Positions 1-8,473 of a stretch of 64,000 nucleotides of DNA are shown piece by piece. Both the position numbers and the translations under genes were made by a program. The stretch spans positions 992,001 through 1,056,000 of the forward strand of contig NZ_BNBD01000001.1 of the NCBI RefSeq assembly GCF_014654785.1, given 5' to 3'. A model generated the notes under the pieces. It was not told where the DNA came from and made no database searches. It saw only the letters and a list, made by a program, of their open reading frames with translations. Numbering within the stretch: the stretch's first letter is position 1; every line of letters begins with the position of its first letter. This DNA is from Streptomyces mashuensis. GTDB taxonomy: Bacteria; Actinomycetota; Actinomycetes; Streptomycetales; Streptomycetaceae.

Positions 1-171
1 CCGGATCAGGGTGCGGTTGGGCTGGAAGACGGGCCACAGCGGGAAGACGCGGACGTGGTCGAGGCCGAGCCCGGCGATGTCGTCGAGGTCGGCGCGGATC
101 TCGTCCGGGTCGAAGTCGAGCCAGTGGTGGAACCAGCCGCGGCTGGGGGTGTAGTTGACGCCGAAGCGCAT
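1..171 (-). CDS. glycoside hydrolase, N-terminal fragment (runs off left edge)
   Basis: Only the first 57 codons are visible, starting at the ATG complementary to 169-171. The protein opens with [17 protein letters not shown], followed by a helix and the strand [11 protein letters not shown]. That is how the first strands of a TIM-barrel glycoside hydrolase (GH5/clan A type) usually look in actinobacteria. No signal peptide is present, so the enzyme is probably cytoplasmic and acts on imported oligosaccharide. It starts 15 bp after the stop of the second sugar permease on the same strand, so it is very likely the last visible gene of that transport operon. The catalytic residues lie outside the window, so family and substrate cannot be fixed. 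Confidence 0.7.
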   Translation of the reverse strand, partial: MRFGVNYTPSRGWFHHWLDFDPDEIRADLDDIAGLGLDHVRVFPLWPVFQPNRTLIR

Positions 172-186
172 GCGGGGGAGCCCTCC

Positions 187-1026
187 TCAGCCCTTGACGG
201 CGCCTTCGCCGACGCCGCGGAAGAAGTACCGTTGCAGGCAGACGAACATGAGGATCAGCGGGGCCACGGCGATGACGGTGCCGGCGGCCACCAGCCGCGG
301 GTCCTGCGCGAACGTGCCGTGCAGGTGGTTGAGGCCCACGGTGAGGGTGAAGTGCCGGGGGTCCGACAGCACGATCAGCGGCCACAGGAAGTCGTCCCAG
401 GCCCCCATGAACGCGAAGATCGCGACGACGGCGAGCGTGCCGCGCACCGACGGCAGCGCGACCCGTGTGAACCGCTGCCACACGTTCGCGCCGTCCACGA
501 CGGCGGCCTCCTCCATCTCGTACGGCACGGCGGCGAAGGCGTTCCGCATCAGCAGCACGTTCAGCGCCCCGACCGCGCCGGGCAGCACCACCGCCACCAG
601 GCTGTCGTTCAGCCGCAGCTCCCGCACCAGGGTGAACTGGGCGATGATCACGGACTCCAGCGGCACCAGCAGCGCCAGGACGAAGGCCAGCCCGGCGGCC
701 CGGCGTCCCCGGAAGCGCAGCCGCGCCAGCGCGTACCCGGCCATGGATGCACCCGCGAGGTTGGTGAGCACACTGGCGACCGCCACCTTCACGGAGTTGA
801 GGGCGTAGTCCCAGACGGGCACGATGCGGGCCACCTCCGCGTAGTTGCCGAGCGTGGGGTGGCGCGGCAGCAGGCGCGGCGGCCAGGTGTAGAGGTCCTC
901 GGTGCCGCCCTTGAGCGACGTGGACAGCTGCCACAGGAAGGGGCCGACGGTGAGGGCGAGGACCGCGGTCATCAGGGCGTAGCGCAGCGCCTTCTCCCAG
1001 GGGGAGGTGCGGGTCGTCCACGTCAT
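187..1026 (-). CDS. carbohydrate ABC transporter permease (MalG type)
   Basis: This 279-residue inner-membrane protein has about six hydrophobic segments. Its EAA loop, EEAAVVDGANVWQRF, is where the permease contacts the ATPase of CUT1 sugar importers. The length and the C-terminal GVGEGAVKG tail fit MalG-type subunits. The start is the ATG at 1024-1026, because it overlaps the stop of the upstream permease as ATGA and the first residues (MTWTTRTSPWEKAL) resemble other MalG N-termini. It pairs with the MalF-type subunit upstream. No ATP-binding subunit is encoded here; in Streptomyces CUT1 systems a shared MsiK-type ATPase usually serves. The sugar is unknown. Confidence 0.9.
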   Translation of the reverse strand: MTWTTRTSPWEKALRYALMTAVLALTVGPFLWQLSTSLKGGTEDLYTWPPRLLPRHPTLGNYAEVARIVPVWDYALNSVKVAVASVLTNLAGASMAGYALARLRFRGRRAAGLAFVLALLVPLESVIIAQFTLVRELRLNDSLVAVVLPGAVGALNVLLMRNAFAAVPYEMEEAAVVDGANVWQRFTRVALPSVRGTLAVVAIFAFMGAWDDFLWPLIVLSDPRHFTLTVGLNHLHGTFAQDPRLVAAGTVIAVAPLILMFVCLQRYFFRGVGEGAVKG

Positions 1027-1970
1027 CGGGCTTCCCCTTCCGGCCCCCTGGTCGTGCGGTCGCGGGCGCCCGCGTACAGCACGAGCAGCATGAGGAGCAG
1101 CGCCACGACGAAGACGACCAGGGACAGCGCCGACGCGTACCCGGTCCGGCCGCCGAGCCCGGTGCCCGTGCGCTGGACCAGCATCACCAGCGTGGTGTCC
1201 TGCCCGGCCGGCCCGCCGGTGGGGCCCGCCAGCAGGAACACCTCGGCGAACACCTTGAACGCGGCCACCGACGACAACGCGCCGACCAGCACCATCGTGG
1301 AGCGCACCGCCGGGACGGTGACGCTGGTGAAGCGGCGCAGCGGGCCGGCGCCGTCCACGGCGGCGGCCTCGTGCAGCTCGCGCGGCACGGTGGCCAGCGC
1401 CGCGAGGTAGATGATCATGTAGTAGCCGAGGCCCTTCCAGACCGTCAGCGCCATCGCCGCGAACAGCAGCAGCCACTCGTCCCCGAGGAACGGCACGGGG
1501 CCGGCGTCGGCCAGCCGCAGCAGCCCGTTGACCAGGCCGCGGTCGTCGAGCATCCAGTTCCAGATCAGCGCGACGACGACCACCGAGGCCACCACCGGCG
1601 TGTAGTACGCCGCGCGGAAGAAGGCCACGCCGCGCAGCGGCTTCTCCACCAGCAGCGCGAGCAGCAGCGGCAGCAGCACGGTGAACGGCACGACGAGCAG
1701 CACGTACAGGCCGCTGTTGCGCAGCGCCACCCAGAACTGCTCGTCGGCGGCCATGGCGCGGAAGTTGGCGAGCCCCACCCAGTGCCCCGGGGAGAGCGTG
1801 CGGGCGTCGGTGAACGCCCGGCCGACGGTGCTGACGAACGGGTAGAGGGAGAAGACGGCGACGACGGCGAGGCCGGGCAGCAGGAACAGCCAGGGACTGA
1901 CGGCCCGGTGGGTACGGACGCGGGGGACACGGCGGACGCGCGGGGGGCGTCCGGGCACGGGGCGGAGCAC
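1023..1970 (-). CDS. carbohydrate ABC transporter permease (MalF type)
   Basis: This 315-residue inner-membrane permease has a basic N-terminus, six or so transmembrane segments (first near residues 26-46, WLFLLPGLAVVAVFSLY) and the EAA loop HEAAAVDGAGPLRRF about 90 residues from the end. It is the MalF-type partner of the MalG-type subunit whose start overlaps its stop. The start used is a GTG at 1968-1970 with no good ribosome-binding site, so a start some 15-20 codons later is possible. It follows the binding-protein gene by 12 bp, giving the standard order binding protein, MalF, MalG. Confidence 0.9.
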   Translation of the reverse strand: MLRPVPGRPPRVRRVPRVRTHRAVSPWLFLLPGLAVVAVFSLYPFVSTVGRAFTDARTLSPGHWVGLANFRAMAADEQFWVALRNSGLYVLLVVPFTVLLPLLLALLVEKPLRGVAFFRAAYYTPVVASVVVVALIWNWMLDDRGLVNGLLRLADAGPVPFLGDEWLLLFAAMALTVWKGLGYYMIIYLAALATVPRELHEAAAVDGAGPLRRFTSVTVPAVRSTMVLVGALSSVAAFKVFAEVFLLAGPTGGPAGQDTTLVMLVQRTGTGLGGRTGYASALSLVVFVVALLLMLLVLYAGARDRTTRGPEGEAR

Positions 1971-1982
1971 GGCGGCGTCCGC

Positions 1983-3296
1983 TCAGCCCTGCCGCAGCAG
2001 CCGGTCGCTCTGCGCCACCGCGTCGTCCAGGGCCTTCTGCGGCGACTTTTTGCCCTGCAACGCCTTGGCGACCTCGTTGCGCAGGACGGTCTTCATCTCG
2101 TCGCTCATCACCACGGGCGTGTAGTTGACGGCGCCCTTGAGCATCCGTGCCGAGGCCACCCGCACCCGGCCCTCGTCGGTGCCGTCGTCCCGCGTCCAGT
2201 ACGGGTCGTCCAGCGAGCCGCGGGTGCTGGGGAAGACGGCGACCTTGTGCGCGAACGCCTCCTGGTTGCGCCGGTCGGTGACGAAGTGGGCGAACGCGAC
2301 GGCGGCGGCCTTGTGCGTGCTGCGCTCGCTCACGGCCACGCCCATCACGTACATGTTGGGCTTGCCCGTGTTGTTGGGCGCGTCGACGATGCCCAGCTCA
2401 CGGTGGAGGCCGGGCGCGTTCTTGCGGAACGTCTCCAGGTCGTGGGCGCTGCCGGGGTTGATGGCGACCTTCTGCTCCAGGAACTTCTGCCCCGACTTCT
2501 CGGGCGTGTTGGTGAGCGCCTGCGGGTCGAGCCCGCCCTGGTCGTACAGGCGCTTGTAACGGGTCAGCAGCTCCACGCCCTTGGGTTCGTTGTACGTGAA
2601 CCGGGTCGCGTCGTCGTTCATCAGCCGGACGCCGTAGCGGCCGAAGTCCTCGATGGAGGGGGCCGCCGCCAGCGTCGCGGTCCTGCCGCCCGACGCCTTC
2701 GTCATGCGCTCGGCGACGGCGAAGAGCTCGTCGAAGCTCCGCGGCGGCTTCTCCGGGTCGAGCCCGGAGGACCGGAAGAGCGCCTTGTTGTAGAAGAGCG
2801 GCCCGGTGTTGAGGTACCAGGGGAAGGCGTACGTGCCGTGGAGTCCCGGCAGGGCGTTGCCCTGCCAGGACTCGGGCGTGTACTCGTCCTTGAACCGCGC
2901 GGCGGCCGGCTCCTTGTCGAGGTTGGTCAGCAGGCCCGCCTTGGCCAGCGGGTACGACAGGTCGGGCGAGACGTTGACGACGTCGGGGAGCGTGCCGCCG
3001 GCGGCGTCGGCGCCCAGTTTCTCGGCGTAGTGTTCGGCGGGCTGGTCGACCCAGGTCACCTTGACGCCGGGGTTCTGCCGCTCGAAGTCGCGGACGAGGC
3101 CCTCGAAGTAGTCCTTGAAGCGGGCCCGCAGGTTCCAGGTCTGGAAGGTGATGGACCCCTCGGGCCTCCCCCCGGCCCCGGACCCGGCCCCGCCACCACC
3201 CCCGTCACCGCTTCCCGCGCCACCGCACCCCGACAGCCCCAGGACGAGCAGCAGGGCCGGCAGGAACGAGCGTGCGGGTCTGCGGACGACCGTCAT
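1983..3296 (-). CDS. extracellular sugar-binding lipoprotein of CUT1 ABC importer
   Basis: This 437-residue lipoprotein has a basic start, a hydrophobic stretch and a lipobox ending LSGC with the modified cysteine at residue 24, followed by a Gly/Ser-rich linker to about residue 45. The mature part reads like a family 1 solute-binding protein: ITFQTWN, then NPGVKVTWVDQ, then a long lobe ending DDAVAQSDRLLRQG. It would capture a sugar outside the membrane and deliver it to the two permeases encoded downstream. A Shine-Dalgarno AAGGAG lies 9 bases before the ATG at 3294-3296. The adjacent hydrolase fragment suggests an oligosaccharide substrate. No LacI-type palindrome was found upstream. Confidence 0.92.
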   Translation of the reverse strand: MTVVRRPARSFLPALLLVLGLSGCGGAGSGDGGGGGAGSGAGGRPEGSITFQTWNLRARFKDYFEGLVRDFERQNPGVKVTWVDQPAEHYAEKLGADAAGGTLPDVVNVSPDLSYPLAKAGLLTNLDKEPAAARFKDEYTPESWQGNALPGLHGTYAFPWYLNTGPLFYNKALFRSSGLDPEKPPRSFDELFAVAERMTKASGGRTATLAAAPSIEDFGRYGVRLMNDDATRFTYNEPKGVELLTRYKRLYDQGGLDPQALTNTPEKSGQKFLEQKVAINPGSAHDLETFRKNAPGLHRELGIVDAPNNTGKPNMYVMGVAVSERSTHKAAAVAFAHFVTDRRNQEAFAHKVAVFPSTRGSLDDPYWTRDDGTDEGRVRVASARMLKGAVNYTPVVMSDEMKTVLRNEVAKALQGKKSPQKALDDAVAQSDRLLRQG

Positions 3297-3434
3297 GCCG
3301 ACGAGCTCCTTCGATCGGGCCGGGGAGGACCAAGGTGCCGTGCGGTGGTGTGCGGGCGTGCCGGGTGCGTCAGGTGCGGGACCAGTGAAGAACCTGCACC
3401 CGTGCGGGGACCGGCGTCAATACCGCCGGACGCG

Positions 3435-3471
3435 CGAGGGGCCGCCCACGGCGTGCGTGGACGGCCCCTCG
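3435..3471 (-). terminator. hairpin terminator after the PAP2 gene
   Basis: CGAGGGGCCG (3435-3444) pairs perfectly with CGGCCCCTCG (3462-3471). One mismatch separates this from an inner CCACG/CGTGG stem with a 5-base loop. It lies 12 bp beyond the PAP2 stop codon on that gene's strand and has no T-run, as is usual for Streptomyces terminators. Confidence 0.65.
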
Positions 3472-3482
3472 TGAGGTCACGG

Positions 3483-4754
3483 TCAGACCGGTTCGGGCTG
3501 GAGTTCCGGGCGGGGTGCCGGGGCGGGCTTGGGGTCCCACTGGCGGGTGACGCGGACGTAGCCGTAGATCACCGAGAGCATGGCCAGCAGGATGAGCGGG
3601 CCGGAGAACCAGCGGTGTTCGGCGATCTGCATCGGCAGGTAGCGGAACGCCAGCAGGAGCGTGGTGAAGACCACCGCGGCGTACGCGGCCAGCTGGAGGC
3701 CGGCGCGGTCCCAGTCGCGGGTCTGGGCGCGCAGGGCCGCCTCGATCATGAGCGTGAAGATCACGCCGGTGACGATGTCGGTGCCGTAGTGGTAGCCGAA
3801 GCCCAGCGTGGCGCCGAGCGTCGCGACCAGCCAGAACGTGCCGCCGTAGCGCAGGAGGCGCGGGCCCTTGCGGGAGTGGATGAAGATGGCGGTGGCCCAC
3901 GCGGTGTGCAGGCTGGGCATGCAGTTGCGCGGGGTGAAGTCGTTGAACGGCATGTGCTGCGGTGCGGTGAGCGGGGTCACCGTGTTGGGCCACAGGTCGG
4001 CCACCGCCCAGTGCCCGCCGTCGGCGCCGTAGGCGAAGATCGGCCCGACCACCGGGTAGATCATGTAGATGCCCGGGCCGAGGAGGCCGATCACCAGGAA
4101 GGTGCGCACCAGGTGGTGCTGGGGGAAGCGGCGCTCGGCCGCCACGTTGCGCAGCTGGTACACCGTGACGAGGACCGCGGCCACCGCGAGCTGGATGTAC
4201 ACGTAGTCGAGGATGTGGTTCCCGACCGTACCGGTGGCCTCGACGAGCCGGCCCACCACCCAGGACGGGTTGCCCAGGGCGTGGTCGGCGGTGGCCACGT
4301 ACTGGTCGAGCACCGTCGGGCGCGTCCTCGACGTGATGAGCAGCCATGTGTCACCGGTCTTGCGGCCGGCCACCAGCAGCAGCCCCAGCCCGACGCCCTT
4401 CAGCAGCAGGGCGCGTTCCCGCCCGGTGCGGCGCGTGACGGCGATGACGGCGCAGGCCAGGGTCACCCACAGGGCGCCGTTGCCGAACATCATCTTGGCG
4501 TCGACCGCCCAGCGCACCAGGAAGAAGACCACGTCGATGCCGGCGGCGACGCCGAACGCGATCAAGCGCTCCCGCCAGGGGAGCACCACCGACATCAGTG
4601 CCATGCCGGCGTAGAGGAGCGGTCCCGACTTGGGTGCGAAGACCACCTCCCGTACCTGGTTGGTGATCGGCCCGCGCATGCCGTAGTGGCGCGCGGCGAT
4701 CTCCAGCGCGACGAGGAACGCCAGGGCCACCGCGGCAACGCCGGCCCACAGCAT
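3483..4754 (-). CDS. PAP2 / Aur1-type membrane phosphatase
   Basis: This 423-residue protein has ten or so hydrophobic segments and the PAP2 active-site motifs near the C-terminal half: PSLHTAW (about residue 280) with the catalytic histidine, and GYHYGTDIVTG (about residue 320) with the second histidine and aspartate. The spacing fits the PAP2_3 subgroup related to inositol-phosphotransferases, so it may dephosphorylate a lipid phosphate or transfer a head group at the membrane. The reading frame stays open upstream to 4928, but that stretch is full of codons rare in this window (TTG, ATA, CGA, AGA, CAA), so the ATG at 4752-4754 is preferred. The gene is divergent from nikA; whether Nur affects it is unknown. 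Confidence 0.8.
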   Translation of the reverse strand: MLWAGVAAVALAFLVALEIAARHYGMRGPITNQVREVVFAPKSGPLLYAGMALMSVVLPWRERLIAFGVAAGIDVVFFLVRWAVDAKMMFGNGALWVTLACAVIAVTRRTGRERALLLKGVGLGLLLVAGRKTGDTWLLITSRTRPTVLDQYVATADHALGNPSWVVGRLVEATGTVGNHILDYVYIQLAVAAVLVTVYQLRNVAAERRFPQHHLVRTFLVIGLLGPGIYMIYPVVGPIFAYGADGGHWAVADLWPNTVTPLTAPQHMPFNDFTPRNCMPSLHTAWATAIFIHSRKGPRLLRYGGTFWLVATLGATLGFGYHYGTDIVTGVIFTLMIEAALRAQTRDWDRAGLQLAAYAAVVFTTLLLAFRYLPMQIAEHRWFSGPLILLAMLSVIYGYVRVTRQWDPKPAPAPRPELQPEPV

Positions 4755-4926
4755 CGCCCGTGGTTGACGCCACACCGCGGGCGTCGTTCTGCTGTCTATT
4801 CGCGATATCAATGATTCGGCCGTCGTGTGAGGTTCCGGGTGGTCTGGTCGTGAGCCCGAACATGCTATCGGGGTTGTGGTGAGGGCGGGCGGGGGCCGCC
4901 GGAAGGTCGTCCCGCACCCCCGGATC

Positions 4927-4954
4927 ATGACCGTACCTTTACGTACTGTTTAAT
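4927..4954 (+). promoter_or_regulatory. predicted nikA promoter
   Basis: An ATGACC -35 (4927-4932; four of six consensus bases), a 16-bp spacer and a TTTAAT -10 (4949-4954; five of six) are visible. The predicted transcription start near 4961 falls inside the adjoining inverted repeat, the classic layout for repression. This is a prediction from sequence only. Confidence 0.45.
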
Positions 4955-4972
4955 TGCGAGCGGTTCGCAATT
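4952..4972. promoter_or_regulatory. Nur box (nickel-responsive repressor site)
   Basis: AATTGCGA (4952-4959) and TCGCAATT (4965-4972) form a perfect 8-bp inverted repeat with a 5-bp centre. The motif published for Nur, the nickel-responsive Fur-family repressor of Streptomyces coelicolor, is tTGCaa-N5-ttGCAA. The TTGC/GCAA ends and N5 spacing are matched here. It overlaps the predicted nikA -10 and start site, so nickel-bound Nur would block transcription. Binding itself is inferred. Confidence 0.7.
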
Positions 4973-5026
4973 GCGGGCCTGTGGTACGAACGCATGAGCA
5001 CTATCGATCAGGGCGTGATCAGAGGT

Positions 5027-6625
5027 ATGGGCAAGACGGCCCGGTCCGTACGAGGAGCGGCCGCCGCGGCCGTGGCAGGGGTCCTGGTGGCCGGGGGTGC
5101 GGGGTGCTCCGCACCCGGCGGGGCCGACGGCGGACGGGCGAAGGACATGCTCGTGGTCGGGCTCGCCGAGGAGCCCGAGACGCTGAGCCCCCTGCTCGGC
5201 TACGGCAAGGACGGCAACTCCAAGATCTTCGACGGGCTGCTGCGCCACGACGCCGCCATGCGGCTCCAGCCGGCGCTCGCCACCGCCCTGCCCCGGGTCA
5301 CCGACGACGGGCGCACGTACACGTACAGCCTCCGCAAGGGCGTGACGTTCAGCGACGGCAAGCCGTTCACCGCCAAGGACGTCGTCTTCACCTACCGCAC
5401 CATCCTCGACGAGAAGACCAACAACGCCGCCAAGGGCGAACTCGACGCCATCGACCAGGTCACCGCCCAGGGCGACGACACCGTGGTCTTCTCCCTCAAA
5501 TACCCCTACGCGCCCTTCGCCGAGCGCACCGTCCTGCCCATCGTCCCCGAGCACGCGGCCGCCGGGCAGGACGTCAACACCGGGCCCTTCAACACCACCC
5601 CCATCGGTACCGGCCCGTACGTCCTCACCGGCTGGAGCAAGGGCGAGAAGCTCACCTTCAAGGCCAACCCCCACTACTGGGGCGGCGAGCCGAAGATCAA
5701 GAAGCTCACCATGGCCGTCGTCAAGGACGACGACGTCCGCGCCACCCGGCTGCGGACCGGCGACCTCGACGGCGCCATCCTGCCGCCCGAGCTCGCCAAG
5801 GGCTTCAAGGGCGACAAGAGCCGCACCACGATCACCGCACGGACCACCGACTTCCGCGGCGTGACCCTGCCCACCGGCAACAAGGTCACCGGCGACCTCG
5901 CCGTCCGCCGCGCCCTCGACCTCGCCGTCGACCGGCAGGCCATGGTCGACACGCTGCTGGAGGGCGCCGGCCGCGCCGGGTACGGGCCCGTGCCCACCGA
6001 CAGCCCCTGGTTCGCCAAGGGCACCGAACGCCCCCACGACCTGGAGAAGGCGAAGAAGCTCCTCGACGACGCCGGCTGGAAGGCCGGCGACGACGGCGTC
6101 CGCGAGAAGGACGGCACCCGCGCCGCCTTCACCCTCTGGTACCCCGCCGGTGACAAGCTCCGCGAGGAGCACGCCCTCGCCTTCGCCGCCGACGCCAAGA
6201 AGGCGGGCGTCACCGTCACGGTCCAGAGCGGCACCTGGGAGGTCATCGAGCCGCGCATGAAGGACGACGCCGTCCTCGCCGGCGGCGGCAACCCCGCCGA
6301 CCCCGACTTCGACCTCTACAACCTCCTGCACTCCTCCCTCGCCCTCGACGGCTTCAACAACATGGCCGCCTACCGCAACCCCGACGTCGACAAGGCCCTG
6401 GAGGAAGGCCGCCGCGGCGGCGATCAGGCAGCCCGCAAGGCCGCCTACGACACCGTCCAGCGCGGCCTCGCCGACAACCCCGGCTACGTCTTCCTCACCC
6501 ACGTCGACCACGTCTACGTCGTCAAGGACGCCTGGAAGGACCTCACCACCCAGGTCGAGCCGCACGACCACGGCCTGGGCGCCGGCCCCTGGTGGAACGC
6601 CGAGGACTGGCAGCCGAAGCAGTGA
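5027..6625 (+). CDS. nikA: nickel ABC transporter substrate-binding lipoprotein
   Basis: This 532-residue lipoprotein has a signal with an AGGAGC lipobox (cysteine 27). It is a family 5 solute-binding protein with the usual blocks: EEPETLSPLLGYG near the start of the mature part, GVTFSDGKPFTAKDVVFTY, and GTGPYVLTGW in the middle. Family 5 proteins bind peptides or nickel chelates; the Nur box just upstream and the synteny with the S. coelicolor nikABCDE operon point to nickel. The ATG at 5027 is preferred over one at 4994 because the codons between them (ACT, GAT, AGA, GGT) are unlike the rest of the gene. The four following genes overlap or abut it and complete the importer. Confidence 0.85.
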   Translation: MGKTARSVRGAAAAAVAGVLVAGGAGCSAPGGADGGRAKDMLVVGLAEEPETLSPLLGYGKDGNSKIFDGLLRHDAAMRLQPALATALPRVTDDGRTYTYSLRKGVTFSDGKPFTAKDVVFTYRTILDEKTNNAAKGELDAIDQVTAQGDDTVVFSLKYPYAPFAERTVLPIVPEHAAAGQDVNTGPFNTTPIGTGPYVLTGWSKGEKLTFKANPHYWGGEPKIKKLTMAVVKDDDVRATRLRTGDLDGAILPPELAKGFKGDKSRTTITARTTDFRGVTLPTGNKVTGDLAVRRALDLAVDRQAMVDTLLEGAGRAGYGPVPTDSPWFAKGTERPHDLEKAKKLLDDAGWKAGDDGVREKDGTRAAFTLWYPAGDKLREEHALAFAADAKKAGVTVTVQSGTWEVIEPRMKDDAVLAGGGNPADPDFDLYNLLHSSLALDGFNNMAAYRNPDVDKALEEGRRGGDQAARKAAYDTVQRGLADNPGYVFLTHVDHVYVVKDAWKDLTTQVEPHDHGLGAGPWWNAEDWQPKQ

Positions 6626-7623
6626 CCCCGCGCCCGGCCGCCCTCCCCTGGGGGCCGATGGCACGCATGACCGGACGGCGGCTCCTGGCCGCCGTCCCGG
6701 TGCTCGCCGTCGTCACCTTCGGGGTCTTCGCCCTCGCCGCCGCCTCGCCCTTCGACCCGGCCCGCGCCTACGCCGGCACCGCCGGGCTCGGCGCCCGCCA
6801 GGACGTCCTCGACCAGCTGAGCGACAACCTCGGCGCGGACCGGCCCTTCGCCGCCCGCTGGTGGGACTGGCTCCTCTCCGCCCTCACCGGCGACCTCGGC
6901 CGGTCGCCCACCCTGCGCCAGCCCGTCGCCGACGTCATCGGCGAACGCCTCGGCTGGTCCGTGCTGCTGTGCGGCGTCGCCTTCGCCGTCGCCGTCACCG
7001 CGGGCACCGCGCTCGGCGTGCTCACCGCCCGCCGCCCCGGCCGCCCCCTCGACCGCGCCGTCACCGCCCTCGCCTACACCCTGGAGGCGGCACCGCCCTT
7101 CTGGCTCGGGCTGCTCGCCGTCTGGTTCTTCGCCGTCCACCTCGGCGTGCTGCCCGCCGGCGGCCTCACCGACACCGGCAGCGACACCGTCACCGCCGGC
7201 CAGGTCGCCTCCCACCTCGTGCTGCCCGCCGCCGTGCTCGCCTTCACCCAGCTGCCCTGGTTCGTGCTGTACGTTCGCCAGGGCGTCGGCGACGCCCTCC
7301 GCGAGGACCCCGTACGCGGCGCCCGCGCCCGCGGCCTGAGCGAACGCACCGTCCTCCTCGGCCACGCCCTGCGCTCCGGGCTGCTGCCCGTCCTCACCCT
7401 CGTCGGCTCCCGCGTACCCGAACTCATCACCGGCGCCCTGCTCGTCGAGACCGTCTTCAGCTGGCCCGGCATCGCCTCCGCGACCGTCGAGGCCGCCACC
7501 AAGGCCGACTTCCCGCTGCTGGCCGCCCTCACCGTGCTCGCCACCGCCGCCGTACTCGCCGGCAACCTGCTCTCCGACCTCCTCTACGGACTCGCCGACC
7601 CCAGGGTGGGATTCGATGGCTGA
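6622..7623 (+). CDS. nikB: nickel ABC transporter permease NikB
   Basis: This 333-residue DppB/NikB-type permease starts on a GTG whose TG is shared with the nikA stop (GTGA at 6622-6625). An N-terminal membrane segment (about residues 17-38) is followed by a periplasmic region and five more segments. The binding-protein-dependent loop, DALREDPVRGARARGLSERTV, matches the consensus that contacts the ATPases. The end PELITGALLVETVFSWPGI is also a NikB/DppB hallmark. It overlaps nikC by 8 bp. It would form the transmembrane channel together with NikC; nickel specificity rests on the Nur box and gene order, not on the permease itself. Confidence 0.85.
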   Translation: MTPRPAALPWGPMARMTGRRLLAAVPVLAVVTFGVFALAAASPFDPARAYAGTAGLGARQDVLDQLSDNLGADRPFAARWWDWLLSALTGDLGRSPTLRQPVADVIGERLGWSVLLCGVAFAVAVTAGTALGVLTARRPGRPLDRAVTALAYTLEAAPPFWLGLLAVWFFAVHLGVLPAGGLTDTGSDTVTAGQVASHLVLPAAVLAFTQLPWFVLYVRQGVGDALREDPVRGARARGLSERTVLLGHALRSGLLPVLTLVGSRVPELITGALLVETVFSWPGIASATVEAATKADFPLLAALTVLATAAVLAGNLLSDLLYGLADPRVGFDG

Positions 7624-8473
7624 CACCACCTGGCGCACCCGTGCGAGCGGCACCCGGCCCGTACGGACGGCCGCCGGCGCCACCGTCCTCGCGGCCGTCG
7701 TCCTGGCCGCCGTCCTCGTGCCCTGGCTCGCCCCCGTCGACGACCAGGCCGTCGACCTCGGCGCCAAACTGCTGCCGCCCACCTGGGCCCACCCCTTCGG
7801 CACCGACGAGGTCGGCCGCGACCTGCTGCTGCGCACCGCGCACGGGCTGCGCGTCTCGCTCCTCGCGGGCGTCGTCGCCGCGCTGGCCGCCACCGTCGTC
7901 GGCACCACCGTCGGCGGCCTCGCCGGCGCCCTCGGCGGCTGGACCGACCGCCTCGTCATGCGCGGCGTCGACCTCTTCTCCTCCGTACCGCACCTGCTGT
8001 TCGGCATCGTCGTCGTCGCCCTCCTCCGCCCCGGCACCGGGCCCGTCATCGCCTCCGTGGCCCTCACCCACTGGGTGTCGACCGCCCGCATCGTCCGCGC
8101 CGAACTGCTGTCCCTGCGCACCCGGCCGTACGTCGACGCCGCGATCTCCGGCGGCGCGACCCGCCTCCGCGTCGCCGTACGGCACCTGCTGCCCGCCGTC
8201 CTGCCGCAGGCCGGGCTCGCCGCGGTGCTGATGGTGCCGCACGCCATCTGGCACGAATCCGCACTGTCGTTCCTCGGCCTCGGCCTGCCCGCGCACGCCG
8301 CCAGCCTCGGCACCATGGTCAACAGCGCCCGCGGCTCCCTCCTGGCCGGCCAGTGGTGGCCCACCCTCTTCCCCGGCCTGTTCATCATCGTCCCCACCCT
8401 GGCCGTCGCCGCCCTGGCCGCCGCCTGGCGCGAACGCCTCGATCCCCGCGGCCGACCGGAGCCGGCGCTGTGA
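7616..8473 (+). CDS. nikC: nickel ABC transporter permease NikC
   Basis: This 285-residue DppC/NikC-type permease carries the marker HPFGTDEVGRDLLLRTAHG soon after the first membrane segment. It also has the conserved cytoplasmic loop with YVDAAISGGATRLRVAVRHLLP and the terminal SFLGLGLPAHAASLGTMV block. It overlaps the end of nikB by 8 bp, and its own stop overlaps the nikD start (GTGA). These overlaps imply coupled translation and equal production of the two permease subunits. Confidence 0.88.
   Translation: MADTTWRTRASGTRPVRTAAGATVLAAVVLAAVLVPWLAPVDDQAVDLGAKLLPPTWAHPFGTDEVGRDLLLRTAHGLRVSLLAGVVAALAATVVGTTVGGLAGALGGWTDRLVMRGVDLFSSVPHLLFGIVVVALLRPGTGPVIASVALTHWVSTARIVRAELLSLRTRPYVDAAISGGATRLRVAVRHLLPAVLPQAGLAAVLMVPHAIWHESALSFLGLGLPAHAASLGTMVNSARGSLLAGQWWPTLFPGLFIIVPTLAVAALAAAWRERLDPRGRPEPAL

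Noticed and set aside
3370..3400. LacI-type operator for the sugar ABC operon
   Set aside because: GGTGC/GCACC are only 5-bp arms with mismatched centres and do not resemble the TGGGAGCGCTCCCA-type sites of CebR/MalR.
4755..4928. N-terminal extension of the PAP2 protein
   Set aside because: The frame is open, but the codons are AT-rich and rare for this genome, and no ribosome site is present at 4928.
4994..5026. Upstream ATG for nikA
   Set aside because: Atypical codons and an awkward distance from the predicted transcription start favour 5027, although this start is not excluded.
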